Positions 1-6,677 of a stretch of 7,746 nucleotides of DNA are shown here, piece after piece (position 1 is the stretch's first letter; every line of letters starts with the position of its first letter). This DNA comes from Desulfobacca acetoxidans (GTDB taxonomy: Bacteria; Desulfobacterota; Desulfobaccia; Desulfobaccales; 0-14-0-80-60-11), in NCBI GenBank assembly GCA_020723225.1, contig DYJG01000109.1, forward strand, positions 1 to 7,746, in the 5' to 3' direction. Both the position numbers and the translations under genes were made by a program. A model generated the notes under the pieces. That model worked only from the letters and a program-made list of their open reading frames with translations. It was not told where the DNA came from and searched no databases.

Positions 1-55
1 GGGTCAGGGGTCAGGGGTCAGGGGTCAGGGGTCAGGGGTCAGGGGTCAGGGGTCA
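1..55. repeat. GGGGTCA heptamer tandem repeat (cut by window edge)
   Basis: Seven perfect copies of the 7-mer GGGGTCA follow a six-base partial copy (GGGTCA). The array starts at base 1, so its true length is unknown. No degeneration is visible among the copies, which suggests recent slippage. It lies about 130 bases upstream of the tRNA promoter and outside any coding frame I can support. The unit is not a multiple of three, so it is unlikely to encode a protein repeat. Confidence 0.95.
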
Positions 56-123
56 TTTAAGCAAATCTTGCTTTATATCATTTTCACTTTCCCGGGAAAA
101 GAGATGGGAGAAGGTGAGCCGGG

Positions 124-144
124 ACCGGGCCCCGGCGGCCCGGT
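124..144. repeat. GC-rich perfect inverted repeat (hairpin)
   Basis: ACCGGGCC (124-131) and GGCCCGGT (137-144) are exact reverse complements separated by a five-base loop, CCGGC. The eight-pair stem is strong, but no T-run follows on either side, so it does not look like an intrinsic terminator. It sits 44 bases upstream of the -35 box of the tRNA promoter. The rest of bases 56-187 shows no gene. Function unknown. Confidence 0.6.
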
Positions 145-187
145 GGCGGCTGACCCTTAGCCCCCTCCCGCAAACTTCCTCCGGCTA

Positions 188-216
188 TTGACAAAGCTGC
201 TGCCAGCGAATATAAA
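188..216 (+). promoter_or_regulatory. sigma-70 promoter of the tRNA operon
   Basis: A perfect -35 box TTGACA (188-193) is followed by an exact 17-base spacer and a -10 box TATAAA (211-216). The predicted start, around 222-225, is only a few bases before the first tRNA base at 227, leaving almost no leader. This is what a stable-RNA promoter is expected to look like. Confidence 0.82.
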
Positions 217-226
217 AAACAGATGT

Positions 227-300
<74 letters not shown>

Positions 301-307
301 AACATAC

Positions 308-383
308 TCCCCGGTAGCTCAGCAGGTAGAGCGGGTGGCTGTTAACCACTTGGTCGGCGGTTCGAGTCCGTCCCGGGGAGCCA
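308..383 (+). tRNA. tRNA-Asn (anticodon GTT)
   Basis: Acceptor stem TCCCCGG (308-314) pairs with CCGGGGA (373-379), then discriminator G and an encoded CCA (381-383). The anticodon stem GGTGG/CCACT (one G-T pair) encloses loop CTGTTAA, with anticodon GTT at 341-343. The D arm GCTCAGCAGGTAGAGC and T arm GGTTCGAGTCC are standard. It is the second and last gene of the tRNA operon, with a terminator beginning 12 bases after the CCA. Confidence 0.98.
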
Positions 384-394
384 CAGAGAATCCA

Positions 395-427
395 AAGGGT
401 TGGCTATTACGGCCAACCCTTCTTTTT
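395..427 (+). terminator. intrinsic terminator of the tRNA operon
   Basis: AAGGGTTGGC (395-404) is a perfect ten-base reverse complement of GCCAACCCTT (412-421), with a seven-base loop. The stem is followed by C and then TTTTT (423-427). It stands directly downstream of tRNA-Asn and should end the tRNA transcript before the AT-rich gap. Confidence 0.9.
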
Positions 428-530
428 GTTTAGTGAATATAACGGTTATTTCTATTTTCCCCTCAAAGCGCCTTTGGGTCGGCATATTAAAATTTAGAAA
501 AAATCACGATTCTCCTTGACTTTAGGGCGA

Positions 531-668
531 TTATGTCTTGAGCAGTGCTTCCACAAAAGACCATTTGACATAATAATTTCCGGCCAAAACTTTTTCAGGA
601 TAATATTTAGTTTCGAGTTTGGAATAAATTAGATTAGCTATTTTAAATTTTTCTTTCCTAGATTTACT
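531..668 (-). pseudogene. orphan 45-codon frame, likely gene remnant
   Basis: After the TAG that ends the DUF433 stub, the same frame stays open for 45 codons to TAA at 531-533. It contains segments such as KYYPEKVLAGNYY and VKWSFVEALLKT. There is no ATG or GTG start after the TAG and no upstream Shine-Dalgarno; the only NTG codons before the end are internal. The composition (Lys, Tyr, Asn, strongly AT-rich) is unlike the GC-rich genes to the right. I do not recognise the family. It reads like the C-terminal remnant of a protein, but at this length a chance open frame in AT-rich DNA cannot be excluded. Confidence 0.3.
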
Positions 669-728
669 CTAAAAAGGCTTTCCGCCCATGATTTCGGGAT
701 TGAAAGTTATGCGAGTCAGATTATGCAT
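669..728 (-). pseudogene. truncated DUF433 antitoxin-like gene (N-terminal stub)
   Basis: ATG at 726-728 is preceded by a strong AGGAGG (734-739) with a five-base spacer. The 19 codons read MHNLTRITFNPEIMGGKPF and then hit TAG. The ITFNPEIMGGKP segment matches the start of DUF433 proteins (typically ITxDPExxGGKPxIxGTRI), which are about 75-100 residues long and usually encoded next to a PIN-like or DUF5615 partner as antitoxin-like genes. Everything after GGKP, including the expected IRGTRI helix-turn-helix, is missing. Seen: the start signals and motif. Inferred: a broken accessory gene, probably cut by a deletion. The hit rests on only about 14 residues, but the ribosome site in the right place supports it. 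Confidence 0.6.
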
Positions 729-733
729 TCCCG

Positions 734-763
734 CCTCCTGTGCTAATAGGTAAGCTTATTATA
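734..763 (-). promoter_or_regulatory. -10 box and Shine-Dalgarno of the DUF433 stub
   Basis: On the - strand a perfect TATAAT lies at 763-758 and AGGAGG at 739-734, just ahead of the ATG at 728. The -35 position, 17 bases upstream of the -10 (786-781), reads TTTCCC, a poor match to TTGACA. A direct repeat of ATATGTTT (807-800 and 791-784, period 16) overlaps or flanks that -35 region and may be an operator or activator site. Promoter activity is inferred. Confidence 0.45.
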
Positions 764-825
764 CATATATTAGATTCTTAGGGAAACATATAGAAAAGTA
801 AACATATTTCCGCCCAGAGTTGTTG

Positions 826-2811
826 TTACAAAACGTAAGGCTCCTGCCATTTGGTGAGCAGCGGCTTATCCAGGTATTGTTGGCAGCGTTTTAGAAAGAC
901 GCCGGATGGGGGGTCGTCGCAGTACAGGTCCAGGATTTCGAAGAAGCGGCTGGCGGCCTCCGATATTTTCCCCTCTTTATAAGCAACCAATCCGGCTTCG
1001 AAGATCTCCAGCCACGGCGGGGGCCCGCCCGGAGGCAGGTAGCCGATCAGTTCGTAAATCGTCACCGGTTGGGCCCGGCCCTGGACCTGCACCAGGTCCA
1101 GTTCCCGCACCAGAAAGTGATTGCCCAGGCGCCGGTAAGTGGCATCGCTGATCATGATCTCGGTGCCGTAGGTTTTATTGGCCCGCTCCAGCCGGGCGGC
1201 CAGATTGACCGTATCCCCCATCACCGTGTAATTAAAATGTTTTTTCGAGCCCACATTGCCGGCCACCACCGGTCCGGTGTGCAGGCCGATGCGCATGGAG
1301 ATGGCGGGAAATCCCTGAGCTTCCCAGGATTTTTGCAGCAGGCGCATGGCCGCCTCCATTTCCAGGGCCGCTTCGCAGGCCAGGGCGGCGTGGTCGGCGA
1401 TGGGCAGCGGCGCCCCCCAAAAGGCCATGATGGCGTCGCCGATATATTTGTCCACGGTCCCCTGCTTCTCCAGGATGATTTCCGTCATGGTGGAAAAATA
1501 TTCGTTGAGCAGGCGGATTAATTCCCGGGGCGCGGTGTTTTCGGCCATGGCGGTGAAACCCACCATATCCGAAAACAGGACGGTGGCTTCCACTTCCTCG
1601 CCCCCCAATTGGAGGCGCTCCGGGTTGGCGATAATGGACTCCACCAGGGACTCCGAGACGTATTGCCCGAAGGCCTGGCGCAGCCAGCGCTTTTCCCGGG
1701 ATTCAATCCAGTAATGGGCAAAGATATGCCCGGCATAGACCACTGCCAGGCCGCCGGCAAGGAGCACCGGCGGGAACCAGAGGCTCAGGTACAGGAAGAG
1801 ATAGGCCGACAACCCGAAAATCAGCCCCACGAATCCCACCAGCACGATCATGGCCGCGAAGGGGGAAACCCTGAGCATTAAGGCGCCGAAGGCCAGCATC
1901 ACCAGCAAATAAATACCGAGCCTGGGGAGTAGCGGCACCTCCCGGCCCCAATTTTTTTTCAACAGGGTATTGATGATCTGCCCATGGATTTCCACGCCGG
2001 ACATGAGCAGGCCGGTGCCGGCATAAAAAGGCGTTAAAAAGGAATCGGCGATGGGGGTGGGCGCAGCCGCCACAATGCGGCCGATGAGGACGATCTTGCC
2101 GCGCACGTGTTCGGCCAGGTAGGGGTCCGGTCCCGCCAGCACCCGGCTATAGGAGAAGGTGTCAATGTGTCCGGGCGGGCCGGTGAAATTAATGAGGCCG
2201 CACTTCAACGCCGGGATGGTGAAACCCGGGCTGTAGGCCCGGACCACGGCTTCTGGGAGGGTTTCCTGGTCGCCGAAAAGGCAATGAAAGCGGCGCACGA
2301 TGCCGTCGGTATCGGGGGTTACCAGGGTAAGACCCATACCAAAGGCCGCCTGGCGGAAAGGTTCCCACGGCTGGACCGTAATCTGCCTGGCGGCCTGGGG
2401 ACTGTCGCTGTATTCAATGGCGGTCGCCAATATGACGTTGCCCGCCTCCCGGATGGCTGCGACAAAGAATTGGTCATCGTCACCGGTTGTGGGCTCGGCA
2501 AACAGAACGTCGAAAACGATGAGACGGGCCCCGGCGGCCTTAAGCTTGCGGACAAGTTGGGCGTGAAAGCTGCGGGGCCAGGGCCAGGCGGTCCTGAGGT
2601 CCTGGAAGGAATGCTCGTCGATGCCGACGATGAGGATTTCCTTCGGGGGAGAGGAAACGGGCCGCAGCCGGTACCAGAAATCCAGGCTGTGATGCTCCAG
2701 GGTCTGCCCCATATTGAGGACGCTCATGAGCGCCAGCGCGCCAAAGACCGCCAGGGTTAGGCAGCCGATCCTCCACCGGGGCGCATGCAGGATGTCAGAG
2801 ATAAAGGCCAA
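826..2811 (-). CDS. CHASE2-domain class III adenylate cyclase
   Basis: Membrane-bound enzyme that should convert ATP to cAMP in the cytoplasm in response to a periplasmic signal. From the TTG at 2811 it is 661 residues. TM1 is about 15-32. A CHASE2 sensor spans about 38-280 (VGIDEHSF, WPWPR, FDVLFAEP, GVEIHGQIINTLL). Three TM helices follow at about 295-366, then a linker (RQAFGQYVSESLVE) and the cyclase domain at 405-590. Metal aspartates D415 (FSDMVGFT) and D459 (KYIGDAIMAFWG), adenine-specifying K455 and D533 (MGDTVNLAAR), and transition-state N536 and R540 are all present, so it should be active and adenylate-specific. A TPR-like hairpin ends the protein. The start is uncertain: the frame is open to 2907, but TTG 2811 is the only ATG, GTG or TTG codon between the end of the previous gene's domain and TM1. 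A GGAGG lies 13 bases upstream (a long spacing), and the 17-base overlap with the previous gene suggests coupling. No clear terminator follows. Confidence 0.93.
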   Translation of the reverse strand: MAFISDILHAPRWRIGCLTLAVFGALALMSVLNMGQTLEHHSLDFWYRLRPVSSPPKEILIVGIDEHSFQDLRTAWPWPRSFHAQLVRKLKAAGARLIVFDVLFAEPTTGDDDQFFVAAIREAGNVILATAIEYSDSPQAARQITVQPWEPFRQAAFGMGLTLVTPDTDGIVRRFHCLFGDQETLPEAVVRAYSPGFTIPALKCGLINFTGPPGHIDTFSYSRVLAGPDPYLAEHVRGKIVLIGRIVAAAPTPIADSFLTPFYAGTGLLMSGVEIHGQIINTLLKKNWGREVPLLPRLGIYLLVMLAFGALMLRVSPFAAMIVLVGFVGLIFGLSAYLFLYLSLWFPPVLLAGGLAVVYAGHIFAHYWIESREKRWLRQAFGQYVSESLVESIIANPERLQLGGEEVEATVLFSDMVGFTAMAENTAPRELIRLLNEYFSTMTEIILEKQGTVDKYIGDAIMAFWGAPLPIADHAALACEAALEMEAAMRLLQKSWEAQGFPAISMRIGLHTGPVVAGNVGSKKHFNYTVMGDTVNLAARLERANKTYGTEIMISDATYRRLGNHFLVRELDLVQVQGRAQPVTIYELIGYLPPGGPPPWLEIFEAGLVAYKEGKISEAASRFFEILDLYCDDPPSGVFLKRCQQYLDKPLLTKWQEPYVL

Positions 2812-5683
2812 GTCTGAACAAGAACCTCCGCTGATTGGAGAATTCCAGGTCCCTGAACGGCTCCAGGGAGTAAAAAGGACGGCGGTTAAACAGGTTTTGC
2901 AGTTCAAAGAGGGCGAAGCCCCGTTTGTTGGGGAACTCCCGGCCCAAGGTCAGGTTGAAAATGACAAAGGGGTTGTCGGCCGTATGGCCCGGAGTCTCGC
3001 CGTACTGCCACACCAGAAGGGGCCTGATCCGGGCCAGCCAGCCCTGGGGGTGGAGGTAGGCGAGGCCGACGAAGGCATTGAATTCGTTGAAGGCCCGGAG
3101 GTTGTCGGTGGCCTCGTAACTGAGGTCGGGGATGACCCGTTTGCCCATGACCCCCAAAGACAACCCCAGGGACGAGGCCAGGATGCGGTTCATCACCAAG
3201 GAGGCCTGGTAGCGTTGCCAGGTCCGCCAGATGGAGGTTTCCACCCCTGCATCATCAGCCACAAAAGTGGGGGTGGAAAGGCGCAGCGCGCTCAAGCGCA
3301 AGGCCGTAAAGGTCTTGGCGTTCCATTGGGCCTCCCAGGCAGCCCCGGCCTGGCGGATCTCCGTCCCGGAGCGGGAGTCGATGGCCCACAGAAACCCTGC
3401 GGTTTCCGCGGGCACCAGAATGGGCTGAATGAGAAAATGAGTGTTCAGATAGCGGCCCAGGGCGCCGCGCAAGACATGCTGGGTGCCGTTGATATTAAAC
3501 TGGTAATTGACCCCGAAGCGGGGGCTCCAGGAGGAGGTGTAAATATTTCTTTGAAAAAAGGGGCTGACCGCCTTGTTGAAGTCCTTGAACAGGCCCAGCT
3601 CGATCACCAGGTCTTTATGGGGCCGCCAGTAATCCAGCAGGTAGAAACTGTAGCTCCACTGGGGCGGAGAAAAGGCCCCGATGGCATCGGTTCGCTGGGA
3701 AAACACCGGCGGAGGGCCGATTCTCACCAGGTCGTGGAAAAAACTCCTCTGAGTGACACCGGGGCCGGAGAGGTAATCGAAGCCGCCGATGAGGTTGTGG
3801 TCCCCCGCGGCGGACAGGCGCAGATATTGCTGCACCTGGATATTGTTGATGGTCTGGTCGAAGGTCCGGTGGAGGGATCCTTGTTCATTAAAGGGGAAGA
3901 GAAAGGGCGCGCCCGGGTCGAGGTTGCCGTTGAAGGAACCAAAATCCCCCACGCGAATGGGATTATCCAGATGGGCGTAATAGGCCAGGAAGGTCGCCTG
4001 GGGATTAAAGCGGTGCACATACGCGGCCTCGTAACGGTTTTGGCGCAAATTAAACGTCTGGTCGGAGGTGTTATTGACCGGCCCCACAAAGCCCAAGCCG
4101 GGCGGCGGAGTCAGCCGGGAAGTGCTCCGTTCGTGAGCCTTCAGGTCCACGAAGTCCACGAATCCCGTAAGGGTTCCCTTAACCGAGGGCTCCCATTTGG
4201 CCACCCCCTGGATGTCGTAAGAGCGCAGAGTGCCGGTGAAACTGTCGGGGCTGTCCGTGGAGGGCCAATTCGCGCCGTTGCTCTTGGAGTATCTGCCGAA
4301 GACTGCGCCGGCCACTCCGGGCGCGCCCCCATAGGCCAGCCCCTGGTAGTCCTGGATTAATTTGGACCCCTCTTGAGCCCCCAGGCCGCCGGCAACCGCT
4401 ACGCGGCCGTAAGGCATCTCGAACAAGGGGGTGTAGTCCGTGGTGAAACCCAAGGACTCGGTTCCCTCCAGGGGGACGCTGCTGAAGGTGGCTTGGTTGG
4501 CCCGTGACAGGACCCTAAAGAGGGTTCCTTCGATATTGGCGGTGGACAAAAGCAGGCCGCTGGTCAGGAAAGGCGCCTCAGTTCCGGCCCGGGACCCCAA
4601 GATGGTTTGCCACAGGAACAGGTGGGCCGAGCTTTCGTGGGGGTAATAGTTGACCGCGGTGACCGCCTTGCTGAAAGCCCACTCATTGAGCCCCAATTGC
4701 TGGTAGGACTTGGCCAGGCTGTAGTTGCGCACCGCCAGGTCCTGGTCCAGGAGGCTGCGGGACCTGAACATGGCCACGTTGTCGTTCAGTTCGATGGACT
4801 TGTTGATCTCCTGGACGGCCTCTCCGGGCCGGTTGAGGTCCGAGAGGGCGATGCCCTTGTAAAAATAGGGGGTCGGGTCCTTAGGGTCCAGGGTCTTGGC
4901 GTAGTCGTAGACCTCCATGGACCTGCCGAAGGCCCGGGTTTGGTAGAGGGCTTTGCCCAACACGGTCTGGTAGGACGCCACCCGGGGGTCCAGCAGCGTG
5001 GCGGTGAGCATTTCCTCCAGCCCCCGGTGGAACTCCCGGTGGCGGAAGTTGTAAATGGCCAGCCCCAGGTGAGGTTCCCCGAACCTGGGGTCGGCCCTGA
5101 CGGCCTGGTTAAACAGGCTGAAGGCGCCGCTGTAGTCCCGGAAGCCCAGGCGGACGAAGCCGGCCAGACTGAGGACCTGGGGGTCTTGCGGCGCGATCTG
5201 CAAAGCCCGGTCAATGGTCTTCTGGGCCCGGGAGAGATACTCCGAGCCCAGCCAGATTTTGGCCAGGTAGACATAGGCGGTGACGAACCGGGGGGCCGTG
5301 TCGATAGCCTTTTGAAAATACTGGGACGCGGCAGAGAGGTCGAAGGAAGCCATTTTCACCAGGCCCATGCTGAAAAGGGCCATGGGCGAGCCGGGGGCTT
5401 GGGCCAGGGCCTGGGTGGCCTCGGCAAGGGCGGCCTCCTTGCGGTTTTGGACCAGATTGATCTGGGCCAGCAGAGGCCGGGCCAAACGCGGCCCGGGCTG
5501 GGGCAGAACCGCAGCCTTCTCCAGCCGGGATCGCGCTTCTTCCACCTTCCCCGCCAGGAGCGCGAAGTAACCGGACATGGCCGTCATCAGGGGTGAGGCA
5601 GCGTCCTTCCGGCCGGCCGCGGCCATCACTTCATAGGCGCCCGCCGGGTCGTCCAGGTCATTTCGGGCCAGCGCCCGGCCCAC
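2795..5683 (-). CDS. TPR repeat protein with C-terminal outer-membrane beta-barrel
   Basis: Residue numbers start at GTG 5683 (962 aa); the frame itself is open to an ATG at 5752. Residues 1 to about 350 are TPR helices (for example YFQKAIDTAPRFVTAYVYLA, DYSGAFSLFNQAVRADP, RPGEAVQEINKSIELND). They end in a block, FRSRSLLDQDLAVR...SLAKSYQQLGL...SAHLFL (about 306-360), which I recall as conserved in large TPR/barrel proteins of Gram-negatives. From about 400 to the end, alternating amphipathic strands rich in aromatic residues (YEAAYVHRFNPQATFLAYYA, WSYSFYLLDYWRP) finish with FELQNLFNRRPFYS and RRFLFRLGLYL, like the last strands of TonB-dependent receptors, though no plug domain or TonB box is seen. 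There is no signal peptide and no Shine-Dalgarno at either start, which is incompatible with an outer membrane protein made alone. The preceding FecR gene supplies a signal peptide and ends mid-TPR one frame away, so the two are probably halves of one protein. Confidence 0.85.
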   Translation of the reverse strand: MGRALARNDLDDPAGAYEVMAAAGRKDAASPLMTAMSGYFALLAGKVEEARSRLEKAAVLPQPGPRLARPLLAQINLVQNRKEAALAEATQALAQAPGSPMALFSMGLVKMASFDLSAASQYFQKAIDTAPRFVTAYVYLAKIWLGSEYLSRAQKTIDRALQIAPQDPQVLSLAGFVRLGFRDYSGAFSLFNQAVRADPRFGEPHLGLAIYNFRHREFHRGLEEMLTATLLDPRVASYQTVLGKALYQTRAFGRSMEVYDYAKTLDPKDPTPYFYKGIALSDLNRPGEAVQEINKSIELNDNVAMFRSRSLLDQDLAVRNYSLAKSYQQLGLNEWAFSKAVTAVNYYPHESSAHLFLWQTILGSRAGTEAPFLTSGLLLSTANIEGTLFRVLSRANQATFSSVPLEGTESLGFTTDYTPLFEMPYGRVAVAGGLGAQEGSKLIQDYQGLAYGGAPGVAGAVFGRYSKSNGANWPSTDSPDSFTGTLRSYDIQGVAKWEPSVKGTLTGFVDFVDLKAHERSTSRLTPPPGLGFVGPVNNTSDQTFNLRQNRYEAAYVHRFNPQATFLAYYAHLDNPIRVGDFGSFNGNLDPGAPFLFPFNEQGSLHRTFDQTINNIQVQQYLRLSAAGDHNLIGGFDYLSGPGVTQRSFFHDLVRIGPPPVFSQRTDAIGAFSPPQWSYSFYLLDYWRPHKDLVIELGLFKDFNKAVSPFFQRNIYTSSWSPRFGVNYQFNINGTQHVLRGALGRYLNTHFLIQPILVPAETAGFLWAIDSRSGTEIRQAGAAWEAQWNAKTFTALRLSALRLSTPTFVADDAGVETSIWRTWQRYQASLVMNRILASSLGLSLGVMGKRVIPDLSYEATDNLRAFNEFNAFVGLAYLHPQGWLARIRPLLVWQYGETPGHTADNPFVIFNLTLGREFPNKRGFALFELQNLFNRRPFYSLEPFRDLEFSNQRRFLFRLGLYL

Positions 5684-5688
5684 TAAAG

Positions 5689-6606
5689 TCAGATCATCTG
5701 GCTGAAGTGCTTCAAGGCCTCCTCCGGCCGGTTTTCCTGCAGGCTCACCCATCCCAGCAAGGTCAGGGCCCTGGAGTTCTCCGGGTCTTTCGCGAGCACG
5801 CTCGCGGCCTGTTCCCTGGCCGCAGGCAGGCGACCCTGATCATAGGCCGACTCGCCTTCCCGGATCAAAGCGGCCAGGGCCGGGGGCCCCGGCGGGGTGC
5901 GGAAGGCCCCCGGCTGCGGAGTGAGTGGAAGATCCTGGTAGCTGATTACTCCCGGGTAATAGAGGACCCACTGCACCGCATCGGCGGGCTCCACCAACAT
6001 GTGTTTTAACGGCCGTTGCCCGGGAAGGGCATAGCCTTCCTCCCCCGGCAGCAGACAGACCTCGCCCTGGGGGTTGGCGATGCAGACGTTCCCCTCCATT
6101 AATAAAACCTTGGTGGAGCCGTCACGCCGGACCTTGATGTTCAGCTCCGTACCCCGGATGATGGCGGTGACCGCCGGGGTTTCCAGTTCAAAGCGGAATT
6201 TTTCCTGCTTGTTGCGCAGCCAGATTTCTCCTTCGGGCACAATGTAACGGCTGGGAGGGGGAGGCTCTTTGGTGGCCGGAGACACCGGCTGCAGGCGGGG
6301 GGAAGGGGTGATGCTTTTGAGGATGACCATGGTATTTTCGTTAAGTTTGATCTGGCTTTCGTCCACGCAGAGGATGGAGGCGCTGGAAGCCGGGCCGGTG
6401 CGCACCGCGTCCCCGGCGCCCAGGAATTGTCCAACCTTGGCCGGCTCCCAGCGCTTGTCGGCCTCATGCCTGACCGTCACCTGCCCTTGAATGGCAATCA
6501 GCTTTCCCACCGCCGGCGCCTCAGGCATGGCCCGAAGATCGCCGGGCAGGAGTAAAATCCCCAAAAAAGTCAGAGTAAGCCAGCCCACCCACCCTGAACG
6601 TTGCAT
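5689..6606 (-). CDS. secreted FecR-domain protein with C-terminal TPR repeats
   Basis: ATG at 6604-6606 is chosen because GGAGG (6616-6612) lies five bases upstream; an in-frame alternative 16 codons earlier lacks this support. The product is 305 residues. Residues 1-26 form a signal peptide (hydrophobic LTLTFLGILLL, cleavage likely after LRA). Residues about 34-178 are a FecR domain: GKLIAIQGQVTVR, VGQFLGAGDAVRTG, NENTMVILK, then TPAVTAIIRGTELNI and LLMEGNV. A Pro-rich linker leads to TPR sequence from about 243 (ESAYDQGRLPAAREQAASVL, then ENRPEEALKHF). The second TPR is cut short by TGA at 5689-5691, five or so residues before it should end. This is not the classic iron-regulatory FecR: there is no cytoplasmic anti-sigma region and no sigma factor nearby. 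The periplasmic FecR fold here probably serves as a structural or sensing domain joined to the following TPR/barrel frame. Confidence 0.9.
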   Translation of the reverse strand: MQRSGWVGWLTLTFLGILLLPGDLRAMPEAPAVGKLIAIQGQVTVRHEADKRWEPAKVGQFLGAGDAVRTGPASSASILCVDESQIKLNENTMVILKSITPSPRLQPVSPATKEPPPPSRYIVPEGEIWLRNKQEKFRFELETPAVTAIIRGTELNIKVRRDGSTKVLLMEGNVCIANPQGEVCLLPGEEGYALPGQRPLKHMLVEPADAVQWVLYYPGVISYQDLPLTPQPGAFRTPPGPPALAALIREGESAYDQGRLPAAREQAASVLAKDPENSRALTLLGWVSLQENRPEEALKHFSQMI

Positions 6607-6610
6607 CTTT

Positions 6611-6617
6611 TCCTCCC
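6611..6617 (-). promoter_or_regulatory. Shine-Dalgarno fixing the FecR start
   Basis: The - strand reads GGGAGGA over this stretch, followed by AAAG and the ATG at 6606. It is the strongest ribosome site in the - strand cluster and sets the start directly ahead of the signal peptide. Confidence 0.8.
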
Positions 6618-6658
6618 TAGGCCTTGCGTTTATCCTTGGGTTAAATAATGGCAACGCC

Positions 6659-6677
6659 CATAACCTTCCCGGTTATG
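6659..6677 (-). repeat. intercistronic hairpin at the radical SAM stop codon
   Basis: CATAACC (6677-6671 on the - strand) pairs perfectly with GGTTATG (6665-6659) around loop GGGAA. The stem includes the TAA stop of the radical SAM gene (6675-6673) and stands 53 bases before the FecR ATG. On the - strand no T-run follows, so it is unlikely to terminate the operon; it could stabilise mRNA ends or set the expression ratio. On the + strand it is followed by AGTTTTT, so it could weakly terminate antisense transcripts. The stem is short (7 bp). Confidence 0.45.

Noticed and set aside
59..73. AAGCAA/TTGCTT hairpin followed by AT-rich DNA as a terminator
   Set aside because: Only six weak pairs with a three-base loop and no clean T-run; likely chance.
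487..507. - strand AAGGAG followed by GTG and a six-codon frame (MIFSKF)
   Set aside because: The ribosome-like site is real but the frame closes after six codons. It may be the start of a lost partner of the DUF433 stub, but there is not enough to call it.
566..608. + strand TTGACA with a downstream GATAAT as a second promoter
   Set aside because: The spacing is far too long (over 25 bases), a 17-base spacer leads to no -10 match, and no + strand gene follows.
679..816. TTTCCGCCCA present at 679-688 and again at 807-816
   Set aside because: A ten-base repeat, one copy of which falls on the Gly-Gly-Lys codons of the DUF433 stub. The flanks do not match, so chance or a very decayed duplication cannot be told apart.
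428..825. CRISPR array or attachment-site duplication downstream of the tRNAs
   Set aside because: No regularly spaced repeats of 20-40 bases, and no second copy of the tRNA-Asn 3' end found by eye.
2107..2760. 217-codon + strand open frame opposite the CHASE2 region
   Set aside because: Antisense shadow; the - strand frame has all CHASE2 motifs.
2714..4360. Long + strand open frame opposite the TPR/barrel gene
   Set aside because: Antisense frame kept open by GC-rich codon use. The product is Gly/Val/Gln-rich with no domain, while the opposite strand encodes clear TPR and barrel sequence.
4607..5596. 329-codon + strand open frame opposite the TPR region
   Set aside because: Low-complexity Gly/Leu/Val/Gln product with no recognisable fold; shadow of the TPR repeats on the - strand.
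5689..6606. Classic FecR/FecI iron-uptake regulation
   Set aside because: No ECF sigma factor in the window, no cytoplasmic anti-sigma N-terminus, a cleavable signal peptide instead, and a TPR tail.
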